From positions 49,598 to 113,597 of the forward strand of contig NZ_JAXKVW010000006.1 of the NCBI RefSeq assembly GCF_036172515.1: 64,000 bases of DNA, written 5' to 3'. A model generated the notes under the pieces. The model searched no databases. It saw nothing but the letters and a program-made list of their open reading frames with translations, and was not told the DNA's origin. A program made the translations under genes and the position numbers. Within the stretch, counting starts at the first letter, position 1, and every line of letters begins with the position of its first letter. Positions 17,927 to 26,429 of the stretch are shown piece by piece. The stretch comes from Flexistipes sp. (lineage in GTDB: Bacteria; Chrysiogenota; Deferribacteres; Deferribacterales; Flexistipitaceae).

Positions 17927-19202
17927 TAACTTTCTTCTGCCAATATCTTGCCTTATCTTTTATCGCCTGTTGATCAATAAAAGTCAATTTTCCGTTTTCC
18001 ATAAGCTGACGGCCGTTTATGAAAAGATCTGTAATATTTTCAGGGTTGGCTGAATATATGAGATGGGATACGGGGTTGTAAACGGGCAGGGTGTTAATGT
18101 CATCCAGATTCATTACGAAAAAGTCAGCACAATTTCCTTCTTTCAGCTCTCCCATATTCCTAAGTTGTAAGCTCTTTGCAGCATTTCTGGTGGCCATATT
18201 CAGCACTGATTCTGCATCAAAGACAGTAGCGTCTCTGTTCAGTGCTTTGTGTATTTTAGCCATAGTAGACAACTCACTAAGCATATCCAGATCATTATTA
18301 CTTGCAGCTCCGTCGGTACCTATTGTTATGTTTGTGCCAGCTTTATACAACTGATACATTGGAGCAAAACCGCTTGCCAGTTTCATGTTGCTTTCCGGGC
18401 AGTGGGATACATTTACTTTTTTTCTTCCCAGGAGTTCTATTTCTTCTTCTGTTAAATGTGTGCAGTGAGCAAAAACAGCATCGGTGTCAAACATCCCAAT
18501 TTCATCAAAAAGCTGTACCGGAGGTTTGCCGTATTTGGATTTTATCTCTTCGATTTCCCATTCTGTTTCAGCCAGATGAGTGTGGATTGTTATGCCGTTT
18601 CGTTCGGCAAAATCGATACATTTTTTATAATTTTCAGGGTTTACTGTATACGGAGCGTGCGGGCATAATGCAGTTGTGATGAATCGGCTGCCTTTGAATT
18701 CATCGAGAAAATCCCCCGCTTTATTTATGTATTCATCAGCGTTTTGTGCGAATTTTGTCGGAAAGTCCAGCACACCGAGACCAACAACACCTTTGAAATT
18801 TGCATCTTCTATGGCTTTTGCTATACTTTTTGAAAAGAAATACATATCGTTTGCACAGACAGTTCCGGACTTAATCATTTCAGCAACGGCGTGGATAGTG
18901 GCATCGTAAACGAACTCACCGGACAGCCATTTACTTTCAGCAGGCCATATGTATTTCTGCAGCCATTCCATTAAAGGCAGATCATCGGCCAAACCTCTGA
19001 AATAAACCATTGGCAGATGTGTGTGTGTATTTATCAGACCCGGGAAAATTGCTGAATTGGGAAATGACTTAATTGGTGTTTCATCAGGGTTGTTTATTTT
19101 ATCTCTGAGACCGATAATTTTTTCATCTTCCACAAGTATATATTTGTTTTCATGCAGTTTACCATCATAATATATATAATCTGCATAATAAGCTTTTATC
19201 AT
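17916..19202 (-). CDS. MTA/SAH deaminase-type amidohydrolase
   Basis: A metal-dependent amidohydrolase of the TrzA/AtzF group that deaminates an adenine nucleoside (5'-methylthioadenosine, S-adenosylhomocysteine or a relative). Metal-binding NTHTHLPM (about 59-66), ALCPHAPYT, HTHLAETE and TIGTDGAASNNDLDM are all present. The 428-aa length is normal. Because the organism has MqnB of the futalosine pathway, an aminodeoxyfutalosine deaminase role (MqnX) is possible. GGAGG precedes the ATG. The C-terminal VNKC is read through the heptad array. Confidence 0.85.
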   Translation of the reverse strand: MIKAYYADYIYYDGKLHENKYILVEDEKIIGLRDKINNPDETPIKSFPNSAIFPGLINTHTHLPMVYFRGLADDLPLMEWLQKYIWPAESKWLSGEFVYDATIHAVAEMIKSGTVCANDMYFFSKSIAKAIEDANFKGVVGLGVLDFPTKFAQNADEYINKAGDFLDEFKGSRFITTALCPHAPYTVNPENYKKCIDFAERNGITIHTHLAETEWEIEEIKSKYGKPPVQLFDEIGMFDTDAVFAHCTHLTEEEIELLGRKKVNVSHCPESNMKLASGFAPMYQLYKAGTNITIGTDGAASNNDLDMLSELSTMAKIHKALNRDATVFDAESVLNMATRNAAKSLQLRNMGELKEGNCADFFVMNLDDINTLPVYNPVSHLIYSANPENITDLFINGRQLMENGKLTFIDQQAIKDKARYWQKKVNKC

Positions 19203-19617
19203 AAAATAACCTCCGACGATTCGCTTTTATCAAATATGCATACTTTATTCAATATGATTTTGTTTCTATCGTCACTCATTTTTCGCTGATCAAATTTTAT
19301 TGTAATCAGTATTATGTTAGCCAACTTTATTTAAAACTCTAGTTTTATGTAAGTTTGGGGTGATGCCAAAGTTTTGTTTAGTGCTTTATTTCCAAGCCAA
19401 GATTATTAAACCCACATTGTTTTTCCCGATAAACAGAATTTTTACACTGAGGTGATAATGGGCAGCGTGGAACTTAAGTATCTGTTTAATTTTTTAGTAT
19501 ATTTTTAATGGACATAAAATTTGTAAAAAAATGTTATAAAAATCAAAATTCGCATTGACTGTTCACTTTTTTGAAATTAGTATTATATCAGAACACAAAA
19601 TAATTGAGAGGTGTCTT
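19203..19617. promoter_or_regulatory. Divergent intergenic region with pruA promoter candidate
   Basis: No gene is seen in these 415 bp. TTGACT at 19555-19560 and TAGTAT at 19578-19583 have a 17-bp spacer and would drive pruA with a leader of about 30 nt. The rest is AT-rich without clear dyads. Confidence 0.4.
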
Positions 19618-21261
19618 ATGATAACGTACAATAATTCCAAACTTAAAGTGCCACAGCCTCAGAACGAACCTGTTTTTTCTTATGAACCCGGTTCAGAAGA
19701 AAAAACTCTATTGAAAGCTGCTTTGAAAGAACTTAAGGGACAGAAAATAGAGATTCCGCTGATTATCGGAGGTAAAGAGGTAAAAACAGGGAACATGGGT
19801 AAAGTAGTATGTCCGCATGATCATCAGCATGTGCTTGCAGAGTATCATAAGGCCGGCGAAAAAGAGGTTCAGATGGCTATTGAAGCTTCTCAGGAAGCGT
19901 GGAAAGAGTGGCAGGAATATTCATGGGAAGACAGGGTGGCGATATTTCTTAAAGCTGCTGAACTTTTATCCACGAAATACAGAAATATAGTCAATGCGGC
20001 TACAATGCTCTCCGTCAGCAAAACGGCACATCAGGCAGAAATTGATTCGGCCTGCGAATTGATAGATTTCTGGAGGTTTAACTGTTATTTTGTGCAGCAA
20101 ATTTATGCGGAGCAGCCGCTAATCAACCCGAAAGGAATATGGAATTATACTCATACACGCCCCTTGGAAGGTTTTGTTTTTGCTGTTACACCGTTTAATT
20201 TTACTGCAATTGCAGGAAATCTTCCCACTTCTCCGGCTATTATGGGCAATGTGACTATATGGAAACCGGCATCCACCGCACTTTATGCTCCTTATTTTCT
20301 AATGAAAATTTTCAAGGAAGCAGGACTTCCGGACGGTGTAATTAATTTTGTTCCCGGTTCCGGATCCACTGTAGGTAATGTATGTTTCAATGATCCAAGA
20401 CTTGCAGGTGTTCATTTTACCGGCAGTACCGCTGTATTTCAATCTATGTGGAAACAGGTGGGTACAAACATTGCAAAATATAACAGCTATCCAAGAATTG
20501 TCGGTGAGACAGGGGGTAAAGATTTTATTTTTGCCCACAAAACCGCTGATGTGAGAAAACTTGCGATTGCAATGATACGGGGTGCTTATGAGTACCAGGG
20601 GCAAAAGTGTTCTGCAGCATCAAGATCATACATACCCAAATCTTTGTGGGGTGAGGTGAGAGAAATTCTCGAAACGGAAATTGCCAAAATTAAAATGGGT
20701 GATGTGGAAGATTTTTCCAATTTCATGAATGCCGTAATAGATAAAAATGCTTTTAGCGATATTACCGGCTATATTGATTATGCAAAACAGTCGGACGATG
20801 CCGAGATTATAATCGGCGGTAATTATGATGACAGCAAGGGATATTTTATAGAGCCAACCGTTATACTTACCACCGATCCCAAATTCAAAACTATGGAAGA
20901 AGAGATTTTCGGCCCTGTTATGACAGTTTATGTTTATGATGATGATAAATATGAAGAGACCCTTGACATTTGCGATCAAACATCACCTTATGCCCTTACT
21001 GGTGCTGTATTTGCAACTGAAAGGGGAGCCATTAGGACAGCTATGAAAAAGCTGGAGCACGCGTCCGGCAATTTCTATGTAAACGACAAGCCGACAGGTT
21101 CCATAGTAGGACAACAGCCATTCGGCGGCGCCAGAGCTTCTGGTACAAATGATAAAGCGGGAAGCTATCAGAACCTTATCAGATGGGTTTCCACCAGAGC
21201 TGTTAAAGAAAATTTTAATGCTCCGGAATCTTTCGAATATCCATTTATGGGCGAAGAATAA
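19618..21261 (+). CDS. pruA: 1-pyrroline-5-carboxylate dehydrogenase, ALDH4-like
   Basis: Oxidises glutamate semialdehyde/P5C to glutamate with NAD+, second step of proline breakdown. Catalytic Cys331 lies in YQGQKCSAAS and the general base Glu297 in GETGGKDF. VTPFNFTAIAGNLP and IVGQQPFGGARASGTNDK match, from memory, human mitochondrial ALDH4A1 closely over the whole length, rather than the C-terminal half of PutA. I chose the ATG at 19618 with GAGAGGTG upstream; a longer in-frame reading from 19555 would overlap the promoter. Followed by proline dehydrogenase. Confidence 0.95.
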   Translation: MITYNNSKLKVPQPQNEPVFSYEPGSEEKTLLKAALKELKGQKIEIPLIIGGKEVKTGNMGKVVCPHDHQHVLAEYHKAGEKEVQMAIEASQEAWKEWQEYSWEDRVAIFLKAAELLSTKYRNIVNAATMLSVSKTAHQAEIDSACELIDFWRFNCYFVQQIYAEQPLINPKGIWNYTHTRPLEGFVFAVTPFNFTAIAGNLPTSPAIMGNVTIWKPASTALYAPYFLMKIFKEAGLPDGVINFVPGSGSTVGNVCFNDPRLAGVHFTGSTAVFQSMWKQVGTNIAKYNSYPRIVGETGGKDFIFAHKTADVRKLAIAMIRGAYEYQGQKCSAASRSYIPKSLWGEVREILETEIAKIKMGDVEDFSNFMNAVIDKNAFSDITGYIDYAKQSDDAEIIIGGNYDDSKGYFIEPTVILTTDPKFKTMEEEIFGPVMTVYVYDDDKYEETLDICDQTSPYALTGAVFATERGAIRTAMKKLEHASGNFYVNDKPTGSIVGQQPFGGARASGTNDKAGSYQNLIRWVSTRAVKENFNAPESFEYPFMGEE

Positions 21262-21267
21262 TTTTTG

Positions 21268-21293
21268 AAGGGGATTGTTAAATCCCCTTTTCT
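21268..21293 (+). terminator. Hairpin between pruA and proline dehydrogenase
   Basis: A perfect 9-bp stem AAGGGGATT / AATCCCCTT with a GTTA loop runs into TTTTCTTT. It ends just before the AGGAGG of the next gene. It may be an attenuator or mRNA-processing hairpin that sets the ratio of the two enzymes. Confidence 0.6.
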
Positions 21294-21305
21294 TTAGGAG
21301 GAAAT

Positions 21306-22217
21306 ATGTCTGCTCTGAATTTTTTGATTTCCAAAACTATTATGCATGTGCCCGGACCTGTGGTGAGTATTTTTGCGAAAAGTTATATTGCCGGCCAGGA
21401 GTTATCCGATGCAGTAAGAGTTACCAGAGATTTTAATAAACAGGGAATAATGAGTACCATTGACTTGCTTGGCGAATTTATAAAAACAAAAGATCAGGCA
21501 AAATATTTTAAAGAAAGATGCATAGAAATTCTCGATACGATTAATAAGGAAAAACTTGATTCTAATTTATCCATCAAACCTACACAGATGGGATTGAGTC
21601 TGGATGAGGATTTTGCATTGGAAAACATTAGAGAGATAGTTGCATATGCCGCCTCTATAAACAACTTTGTGCGTGTCGATATGGAAGATACGCCGAATAC
21701 CGATAAAACGCTGAAACTTCATGCGGAATTAAAAAAAGAATTTGGCAAAAGCGTGGGTACTGTGTTGCAGTCTTATTTAAGGAGAACACCTTCAGATATT
21801 GATAATCTGGATCCCAAAGATTTGAATATAAGACTTTGCAAAGGTATTTATAATGAACCCAGGGAAGATGCTTATAAAGATCCATATATTGTAAATCAAA
21901 ATTTTATACACTGTCTTGATAAATTGTTTGCAAAAGGGGCATATGTAGGTATTGCAACACATGATGAAAAGCTGATTTTTGAATCCCTCAGACTGATTGA
22001 AAAATATAATCTGAAAAGGGAAGATTATGAATTTCAGATGCTTCTCGGAGTGGATGCGCAGCTCAGAAAAATCATTGTTGATGGGGGACACAGGCTCAGA
22101 GTGTATGTGCCTTTTGGAAAAGACTGGCTCCCATATTCCAAAAGAAGATTGAAAGAAAATCCAAAAATTGCAACACACGCTTTGAGGCAGATGTTCGGAA
22201 TACACGGCCATAATTAA
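21306..22217 (+). CDS. Proline dehydrogenase
   Basis: A stand-alone FAD enzyme that oxidises proline to 1-pyrroline-5-carboxylate and passes electrons to the quinone pool. The TIM-barrel PRODH signatures are IATHDEKLI, EFQMLLGV and LRVYVPFGKDWLPYSKRRL, whose C-terminal YxxRR motif binds proline. At 303 aa it is the short monofunctional form. AGGAGG lies before the ATG. Gene order pruA-prodh with separate enzymes differs from fused PutA. Confidence 0.95.
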   Translation: MSALNFLISKTIMHVPGPVVSIFAKSYIAGQELSDAVRVTRDFNKQGIMSTIDLLGEFIKTKDQAKYFKERCIEILDTINKEKLDSNLSIKPTQMGLSLDEDFALENIREIVAYAASINNFVRVDMEDTPNTDKTLKLHAELKKEFGKSVGTVLQSYLRRTPSDIDNLDPKDLNIRLCKGIYNEPREDAYKDPYIVNQNFIHCLDKLFAKGAYVGIATHDEKLIFESLRLIEKYNLKREDYEFQMLLGVDAQLRKIIVDGGHRLRVYVPFGKDWLPYSKRRLKENPKIATHALRQMFGIHGHN

Positions 22218-22237
22218 TTTATTATTAGCATGTTTTG

Positions 22238-22275
22238 AAGCTGAGCCGGATGATTATTTTTCCAGCTCAGCTTTT
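22238..22275. terminator. Terminator between convergent prodh and katA
   Basis: AAGCTGAGC (22238-22246) pairs with GCTCAGCTT (22265-22273), with GGA/TCC pairing further in across one mismatch. A short T run follows. Confidence 0.75.
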
Positions 22276-22359
22276 CATTCTTAATATTATATCCAGCAGC
22301 TATGTAATTTGAAAATTTATTTTACGGGTGCTGTTTACAATATTTCCCGTTTTTACTTA

Positions 22360-23814
22360 TTAACCATTTTCTATCCCTTTGGCAATGCGGTCACCTATTT
22401 CTTTGTCTATGTTGCGCCAGTATTCAAGCGCACGTTCAAGAACAGGTTCGGAAACACCATCTGAAAGATGACCAATAACATTGGACACAAGTCTGTCACG
22501 TTCTTCTTCACTCATAACCTTGCGTACCAATGTACCTGCCTGTCCCCAATCATCGTCATCTTTACGCAATGTATAAGCAGAACGTATGAAATTTCCGCTG
22601 GCACTCCAGACGGTTTCCTCAGGATAGTTTTCAGAATCGGCTTTAGGACCTCCCTTTGTATTGGGTGCATAGACAGGATCGGACGCATTTTCAATCCGCA
22701 TTGTCCCGCCTTTGCTGTAGCTGTTTACTGAACTTTTTGGTCTGTTAACAGGAATTTGTTTGTAGTTTACTCCTAATCGCGCCCTGTGAGCATCCGAATA
22801 CGATATTAAACGGGCCTGAAGCATTTTGTCAGGACTTGCCCCGATGCCCGGGACGAGGTTGCTTGGCTCGAATGCTGCTTGTTCAATTTCTGTGTGAAAA
22901 TCGCTTGGATTACTGTTAAGAGTCAGCCGGCCGACTTCATGCAACGGATAGTCTTCGTGCGGCCATACTTTTGTAAGGTCGAATGGATTGAACCGGTAGT
23001 TTTGAGCTTCTTCAAAAGGCATAATTTGAACTTTTAGTGTCCAGCTTGGATAGTCCCCTTCCTTGATGGCATTGAATAGATCGCGCCTATGATAATCCGC
23101 ATCTTCACCTGCAATACGATCACCTTCCTCTTGTGTGAGACATTCGATTCCCTGATCGGTTTTAAAGTGATATTTTACCCAGAAACGCTCTCCTCTGTCA
23201 TTTATCCACATGTAAGTGTGGCTTGTGTACCCGTTCATATGTCTATAACTTTTTGGAATACCGCGGTCACTCATTAATATTGTAACCTGATGGGCAGATT
23301 CAGGAGATTGAGTCCAGAAATCCCACTGCATATCATTATCCCGCAATCCGCTGTCCGCCCGGCGCTTCTGGGAATGGATAAAATGCTGAAATTTCATGGG
23401 ATCGCGGATGAAAAACACAGGGGTGTTATTTCCCACCATGTCATAGTTGCCCTCACTGGTGTAAAATTTGAGAGCGAAACCCCGGACATCCCTCCATGTA
23501 TCGGGACTGCCGCTTTCCCCGGCTACTGTTGAAAAACGGGCAAGCACTTCAGTCTTTGTTCCCGGCTGAAACATGGCAGCTTTAGTGTAGGCACTGATAT
23601 CCTTAGTTACTTCAAACTGACCAAATGCACCTGAACCTTTGGCGTGGGGCTGGCGGTCCGGAATCATTTCCCTATTAAAATTAGCCATTTGTTCCATCAA
23701 ATAGTGGTCCTGCATCAGAATTGGGCCGTCAGAACCCACCGTCAGTGAAAACTCATCACTGGAAACAGGGATTCCGGCATCTGTCGTTGTAAATTTTTTG
23801 CTATTTTTTTTCAT
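22360..23814 (-). CDS. katA: Monofunctional heme catalase
   Basis: Breaks down hydrogen peroxide in the cytoplasm. Active-site His57 is in [12 protein letters not shown], Asn130 in VGNNTPVFF, and the heme-ligating Tyr339 in [14 protein letters not shown]. The 484-aa length fits the small-subunit clade. GGAGG precedes the ATG. It is divergent from a Fur/PerR regulator gene and has a near-consensus promoter, suggesting peroxide-inducible expression in an anaerobe or microaerophile. Confidence 0.97.
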   Translation of the reverse strand: MKKNSKKFTTTDAGIPVSSDEFSLTVGSDGPILMQDHYLMEQMANFNREMIPDRQPHAKGSGAFGQFEVTKDISAYTKAAMFQPGTKTEVLARFSTVAGESGSPDTWRDVRGFALKFYTSEGNYDMVGNNTPVFFIRDPMKFQHFIHSQKRRADSGLRDNDMQWDFWTQSPESAHQVTILMSDRGIPKSYRHMNGYTSHTYMWINDRGERFWVKYHFKTDQGIECLTQEEGDRIAGEDADYHRRDLFNAIKEGDYPSWTLKVQIMPFEEAQNYRFNPFDLTKVWPHEDYPLHEVGRLTLNSNPSDFHTEIEQAAFEPSNLVPGIGASPDKMLQARLISYSDAHRARLGVNYKQIPVNRPKSSVNSYSKGGTMRIENASDPVYAPNTKGGPKADSENYPEETVWSASGNFIRSAYTLRKDDDDWGQAGTLVRKVMSEEERDRLVSNVIGHLSDGVSEPVLERALEYWRNIDKEIGDRIAKGIENG

Positions 23815-23861
23815 TATGGTCCTCCTTTTGATTTTGTTAATATGCTTACTTTGTGCTTTAA

Positions 23862-23890
23862 ATTATATCTTTCTTAAAAACAGTAGTCAA
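23862..23890 (-). promoter_or_regulatory. Promoter of katA
   Basis: Read on the minus strand: TTGACT (23890-23885), 17-bp spacer, perfect TATAAT (23867-23862), about 48 bp before the start. The adjoining AT-rich stretch at 23889-23910 could hold a PerR site, but no clean TTATAATnATTATAA box is visible. Confidence 0.7.
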
Positions 23891-24069
23891 TAATAATATA
23901 TATTTAAGGAAAAAAATTATTAACTAACTATAGGACTCATTTCAAACCAATTGTTTGTTTCCAAAATTCCGAGAAAATTTATCTTTGTATTTTTAAATAA
24001 CTTAAGAAAGGGGCGGGTGAAAAAACTACGGATTGACAATTGCTGTTTATTAGGTAATTTACAATAATT

Positions 24070-24480
24070 ATGGAAAATCAAATGAGTGCTTTATTAAAAA
24101 ATTACGGACTAAAGGCGACTCCTCAAAGAACAGTTATTCTGAAGGAGATAACTGAAGCAGGGCATATTAATGTCGAAAATTTATATGAAAAAGTAAAAGA
24201 GAAACTTCCAACGACTTCTCTTGCCACTATTTACAAAAATGTTCACAGCTTGGTCGAATCAAATCTGCTTACAGAGCTTTTTATAGAAGGCAGAAAAACT
24301 ATGTACGAAATTGACAAAGGCTATCATGTACATTTGATATGCAGTAAGTGCGGAAGAGTAAACGACTTCTTTATGGGCTCAGAGGATTTGATCGAATTTT
24401 TTTCCGCATATATTGATAATAAAATTACATTAGTCACAGCTAATATTTATTATATTTGCAATAACTGTCTTCAATCATAA
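24070..24480 (+). CDS. Fur-family regulator, PerR-like
   Basis: A winged-helix metalloregulator of 136 aa. The recognition helix lies in TSLATIYKNVHSLVE. Two CxxC pairs (CSKC and CNNC) form the structural zinc site. The Asp and two His of YEIDKGYHVH match regulatory-metal ligands of PerR. Placement opposite katA supports a peroxide-sensing role. No Shine-Dalgarno precedes either the ATG at 24070 or the one at 24082. TTGACA at 24033 with a weak -10 near 24055 puts transcription almost at the start codon, so the message may be leaderless. Confidence 0.85.
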   Translation: MENQMSALLKNYGLKATPQRTVILKEITEAGHINVENLYEKVKEKLPTTSLATIYKNVHSLVESNLLTELFIEGRKTMYEIDKGYHVHLICSKCGRVNDFFMGSEDLIEFFSAYIDNKITLVTANIYYICNNCLQS

Positions 24481-24854
24481 TTAATTTTCAGACTTTAAAT
24501 AAGAGTAAGCCCGGCACTCTGAACATTATCCTGAAATCAGTTATTACAAGAACTCTGTAAAACATTTTTAAGTATTTCTTGTAGAGTAATTGTTAGTTTG
24601 TCTGCTTGAATATTTCTGACAAATGGATTAAACAATATTTTTAACTAAGGAAACTCCGTTAATGTGATGTATCGTTACGATGAAAAAAGAATAATGTAAC
24701 TAAAATTGCAAAGTTAAAAACTTAGTTTATGAAAATAAAGATAATAATAGATTTGATGTTTGCAATATATCATAATTTATATAAAATACTGTCTGAAAAA
24801 ACTTTCTAATGCTTTTGTGTTGGTTTGCAGGAAAATTATTACAATGGAGTTGTT
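24481..24854. other. AT-rich intergenic region before metF
   Basis: No gene is seen. TACAAGAA and TTCTTGTA form an 8-bp inverted repeat spaced about 27 bp at 24545-24590. No SAM- or cobalamin-riboswitch-like structure was recognised upstream of metF. Confidence 0.4.
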
Positions 24855-25718
24855 ATGAAAATTAGTGACATTTTATCCAGAAAAGAGAGGTTGTTATCTT
24901 TTGAATTTTTTCCGCCTAAAAAGGTTGAGAATGAGCATATACTTTTTGAATCTATAGAAAGGCTAAAAGGGTGGAATCCGGATTTTGTGTCGGTAACTTA
25001 CGGAGCAGGCGGAAGTACACGGGATAAGACTCTCGACTGGACAAAGAAAATTAAAGATGACTACCTTCTCAATGTCATGATGCATCTGACATGTATAGCT
25101 TCAACCCGTGAAGGAGTGATAAATATCCTTAAAGAACTGAAAAAAAATGGTATTGACAATATTTTTGCCTTACGCGGCGATATCCCGGAGGAACTTGATA
25201 ATATAGAAGAGGCATTTAAGGATTTCAGGTATGCATCTGATCTTGTAAGGCTCATCAAAGAAGTTGATGACAGTTTTTCAATTGGAGTTGCCGGCTATCC
25301 TGAAGGTCATATAGAATGCCCCAACATTGGTGAAGACATAGAAAACCTTAAAAAGAAGATTGACCAAGGTGCTGATTTTATTATCACACAGCTGTTTTTT
25401 GACAACAGATATTTTTACGATTATTTGGATATGCTGGAAAAATATCGTATAACGCTGCCTGTAATAGCCGGAATTATGCCGATTATCAATATAAAACAGG
25501 TTATAAAATTCACAGACATGTGCGGGGCAACGGTTCCGGAATATCTTAAAAATAAGATGATGGACAGGTCTCCGGAGGAGATGCTCAATATAGGTGTTGA
25601 TTTTGCCACTAAGCAGTGCAGAGATCTCTTAGAAAACAATGTTAAAGGGCTGCATTTTTATACTCTCAACAGATCCAGGGCCACAATTAATGTCCTGAAG
25701 AATTTGAATCTGGACTGA
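24855..25718 (+). CDS. metF: 5,10-methylenetetrahydrofolate reductase
   Basis: A flavin enzyme reducing methylene-THF to methyl-THF for methionine synthesis or C1 metabolism. LSFEFFPPKK, FVSVTYGAGGSTRD, ALRGD and VAGYPEGH are diagnostic. The 287-aa length is standard. I chose the ATG at 24855, with GGAG 6 bp upstream, over an in-frame start ten codons earlier. The following gene starts 9 bp later, so they form an operon. Confidence 0.96.
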   Translation: MKISDILSRKERLLSFEFFPPKKVENEHILFESIERLKGWNPDFVSVTYGAGGSTRDKTLDWTKKIKDDYLLNVMMHLTCIASTREGVINILKELKKNGIDNIFALRGDIPEELDNIEEAFKDFRYASDLVRLIKEVDDSFSIGVAGYPEGHIECPNIGEDIENLKKKIDQGADFIITQLFFDNRYFYDYLDMLEKYRITLPVIAGIMPIINIKQVIKFTDMCGATVPEYLKNKMMDRSPEEMLNIGVDFATKQCRDLLENNVKGLHFYTLNRSRATINVLKNLNLD

Positions 25719-25727
25719 TGGGGCAGC

Positions 25728-26372
25728 ATGAAAAAAAGTGTTGTTTTTGTACCCACACTTAAAGAAGCGGAAAAGATTTTTGAAAATGTTTCATTTATAA
25801 CAAATGATCACAGTCTGTATCTTGCAGAACTGAAAAATATTGACGTCATAATAACGGGTATCGGAAAGTCAAACGCTGCTTTCTCTTCCTGTATTTCATT
25901 GGTAAATTCAAGTTATTACACTGTTTATCTTCTCGGCATTTGCGGAGCTTACCGAAATTCCGGTCTTAAACCGGGAGATATTGTGAGCATCACAAAGGAT
26001 TATTTTGCTGATGAGGGGCTGATGAATTCAGATGATGAGTATAAGCTATTATCAGAAATGGGCTTTACCATAAATGACGGGCGAAATTATTCTGAGTTTA
26101 ACTGTGCGGAAGGCTTGAAGAAAGTTACCGGGAATACCGTTTCCTTTCTTAGCGGTACAGATAAAACGGCCGGCTTATACCAATCCAAAACGAAAGCATC
26201 GGTTGAAAACATGGAAGGGGCTTCGTTGGGTATGGTGTGTGAAAGACTGAACATATCAGCTCGGCAGGTGAGGGCAGTATCAAATTTTTGCGGTGATAGA
26301 AAGAAACAGGAATGGGATATTAAAAAAGCGTTTAATGTACTGAGAAAATTTGCCGAGGATTATATTTTGTGA
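25728..26372 (+). CDS. mqnB: Futalosine hydrolase
   Basis: A nucleosidase of the PNP/UDP family that removes hypoxanthine from futalosine to give dehypoxanthine futalosine in the alternative menaquinone pathway. ITGIGKSNAA at the phosphate/ribose site, SVENMEGASLG (Met-Glu ribose binders) and VRAVSNFCGDR (catalytic Asp region) are visible. The 214-aa length fits MqnB. It could instead be a related MTA/SAH nucleosidase, but the motif spacing favours MqnB. It implies menaquinone made by the futalosine route. Confidence 0.88.
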   Translation: MKKSVVFVPTLKEAEKIFENVSFITNDHSLYLAELKNIDVIITGIGKSNAAFSSCISLVNSSYYTVYLLGICGAYRNSGLKPGDIVSITKDYFADEGLMNSDDEYKLLSEMGFTINDGRNYSEFNCAEGLKKVTGNTVSFLSGTDKTAGLYQSKTKASVENMEGASLGMVCERLNISARQVRAVSNFCGDRKKQEWDIKKAFNVLRKFAEDYIL

Positions 26373-26395
26373 ATTGTCTATAGAAGTAAATATGG

Positions 26396-26426
26396 AAAAA
26401 AAGGGGTGCTTTGGCACCCCTTTTTT
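26396..26426. terminator. Bidirectional terminator between mqnB and the CoA-transferase
   Basis: An A tract and GGGGTGC pair with GCACCCC and a T tract around a 4-nt loop. It serves the two convergent transcripts. Confidence 0.92.
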
Positions 26427-26429
26427 AAT

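Noticed and set aside
24481..24854. SAM riboswitch upstream of metF
   Set aside because: The leader is AT-rich and shows only a weak 8-bp dyad, not the conserved core.
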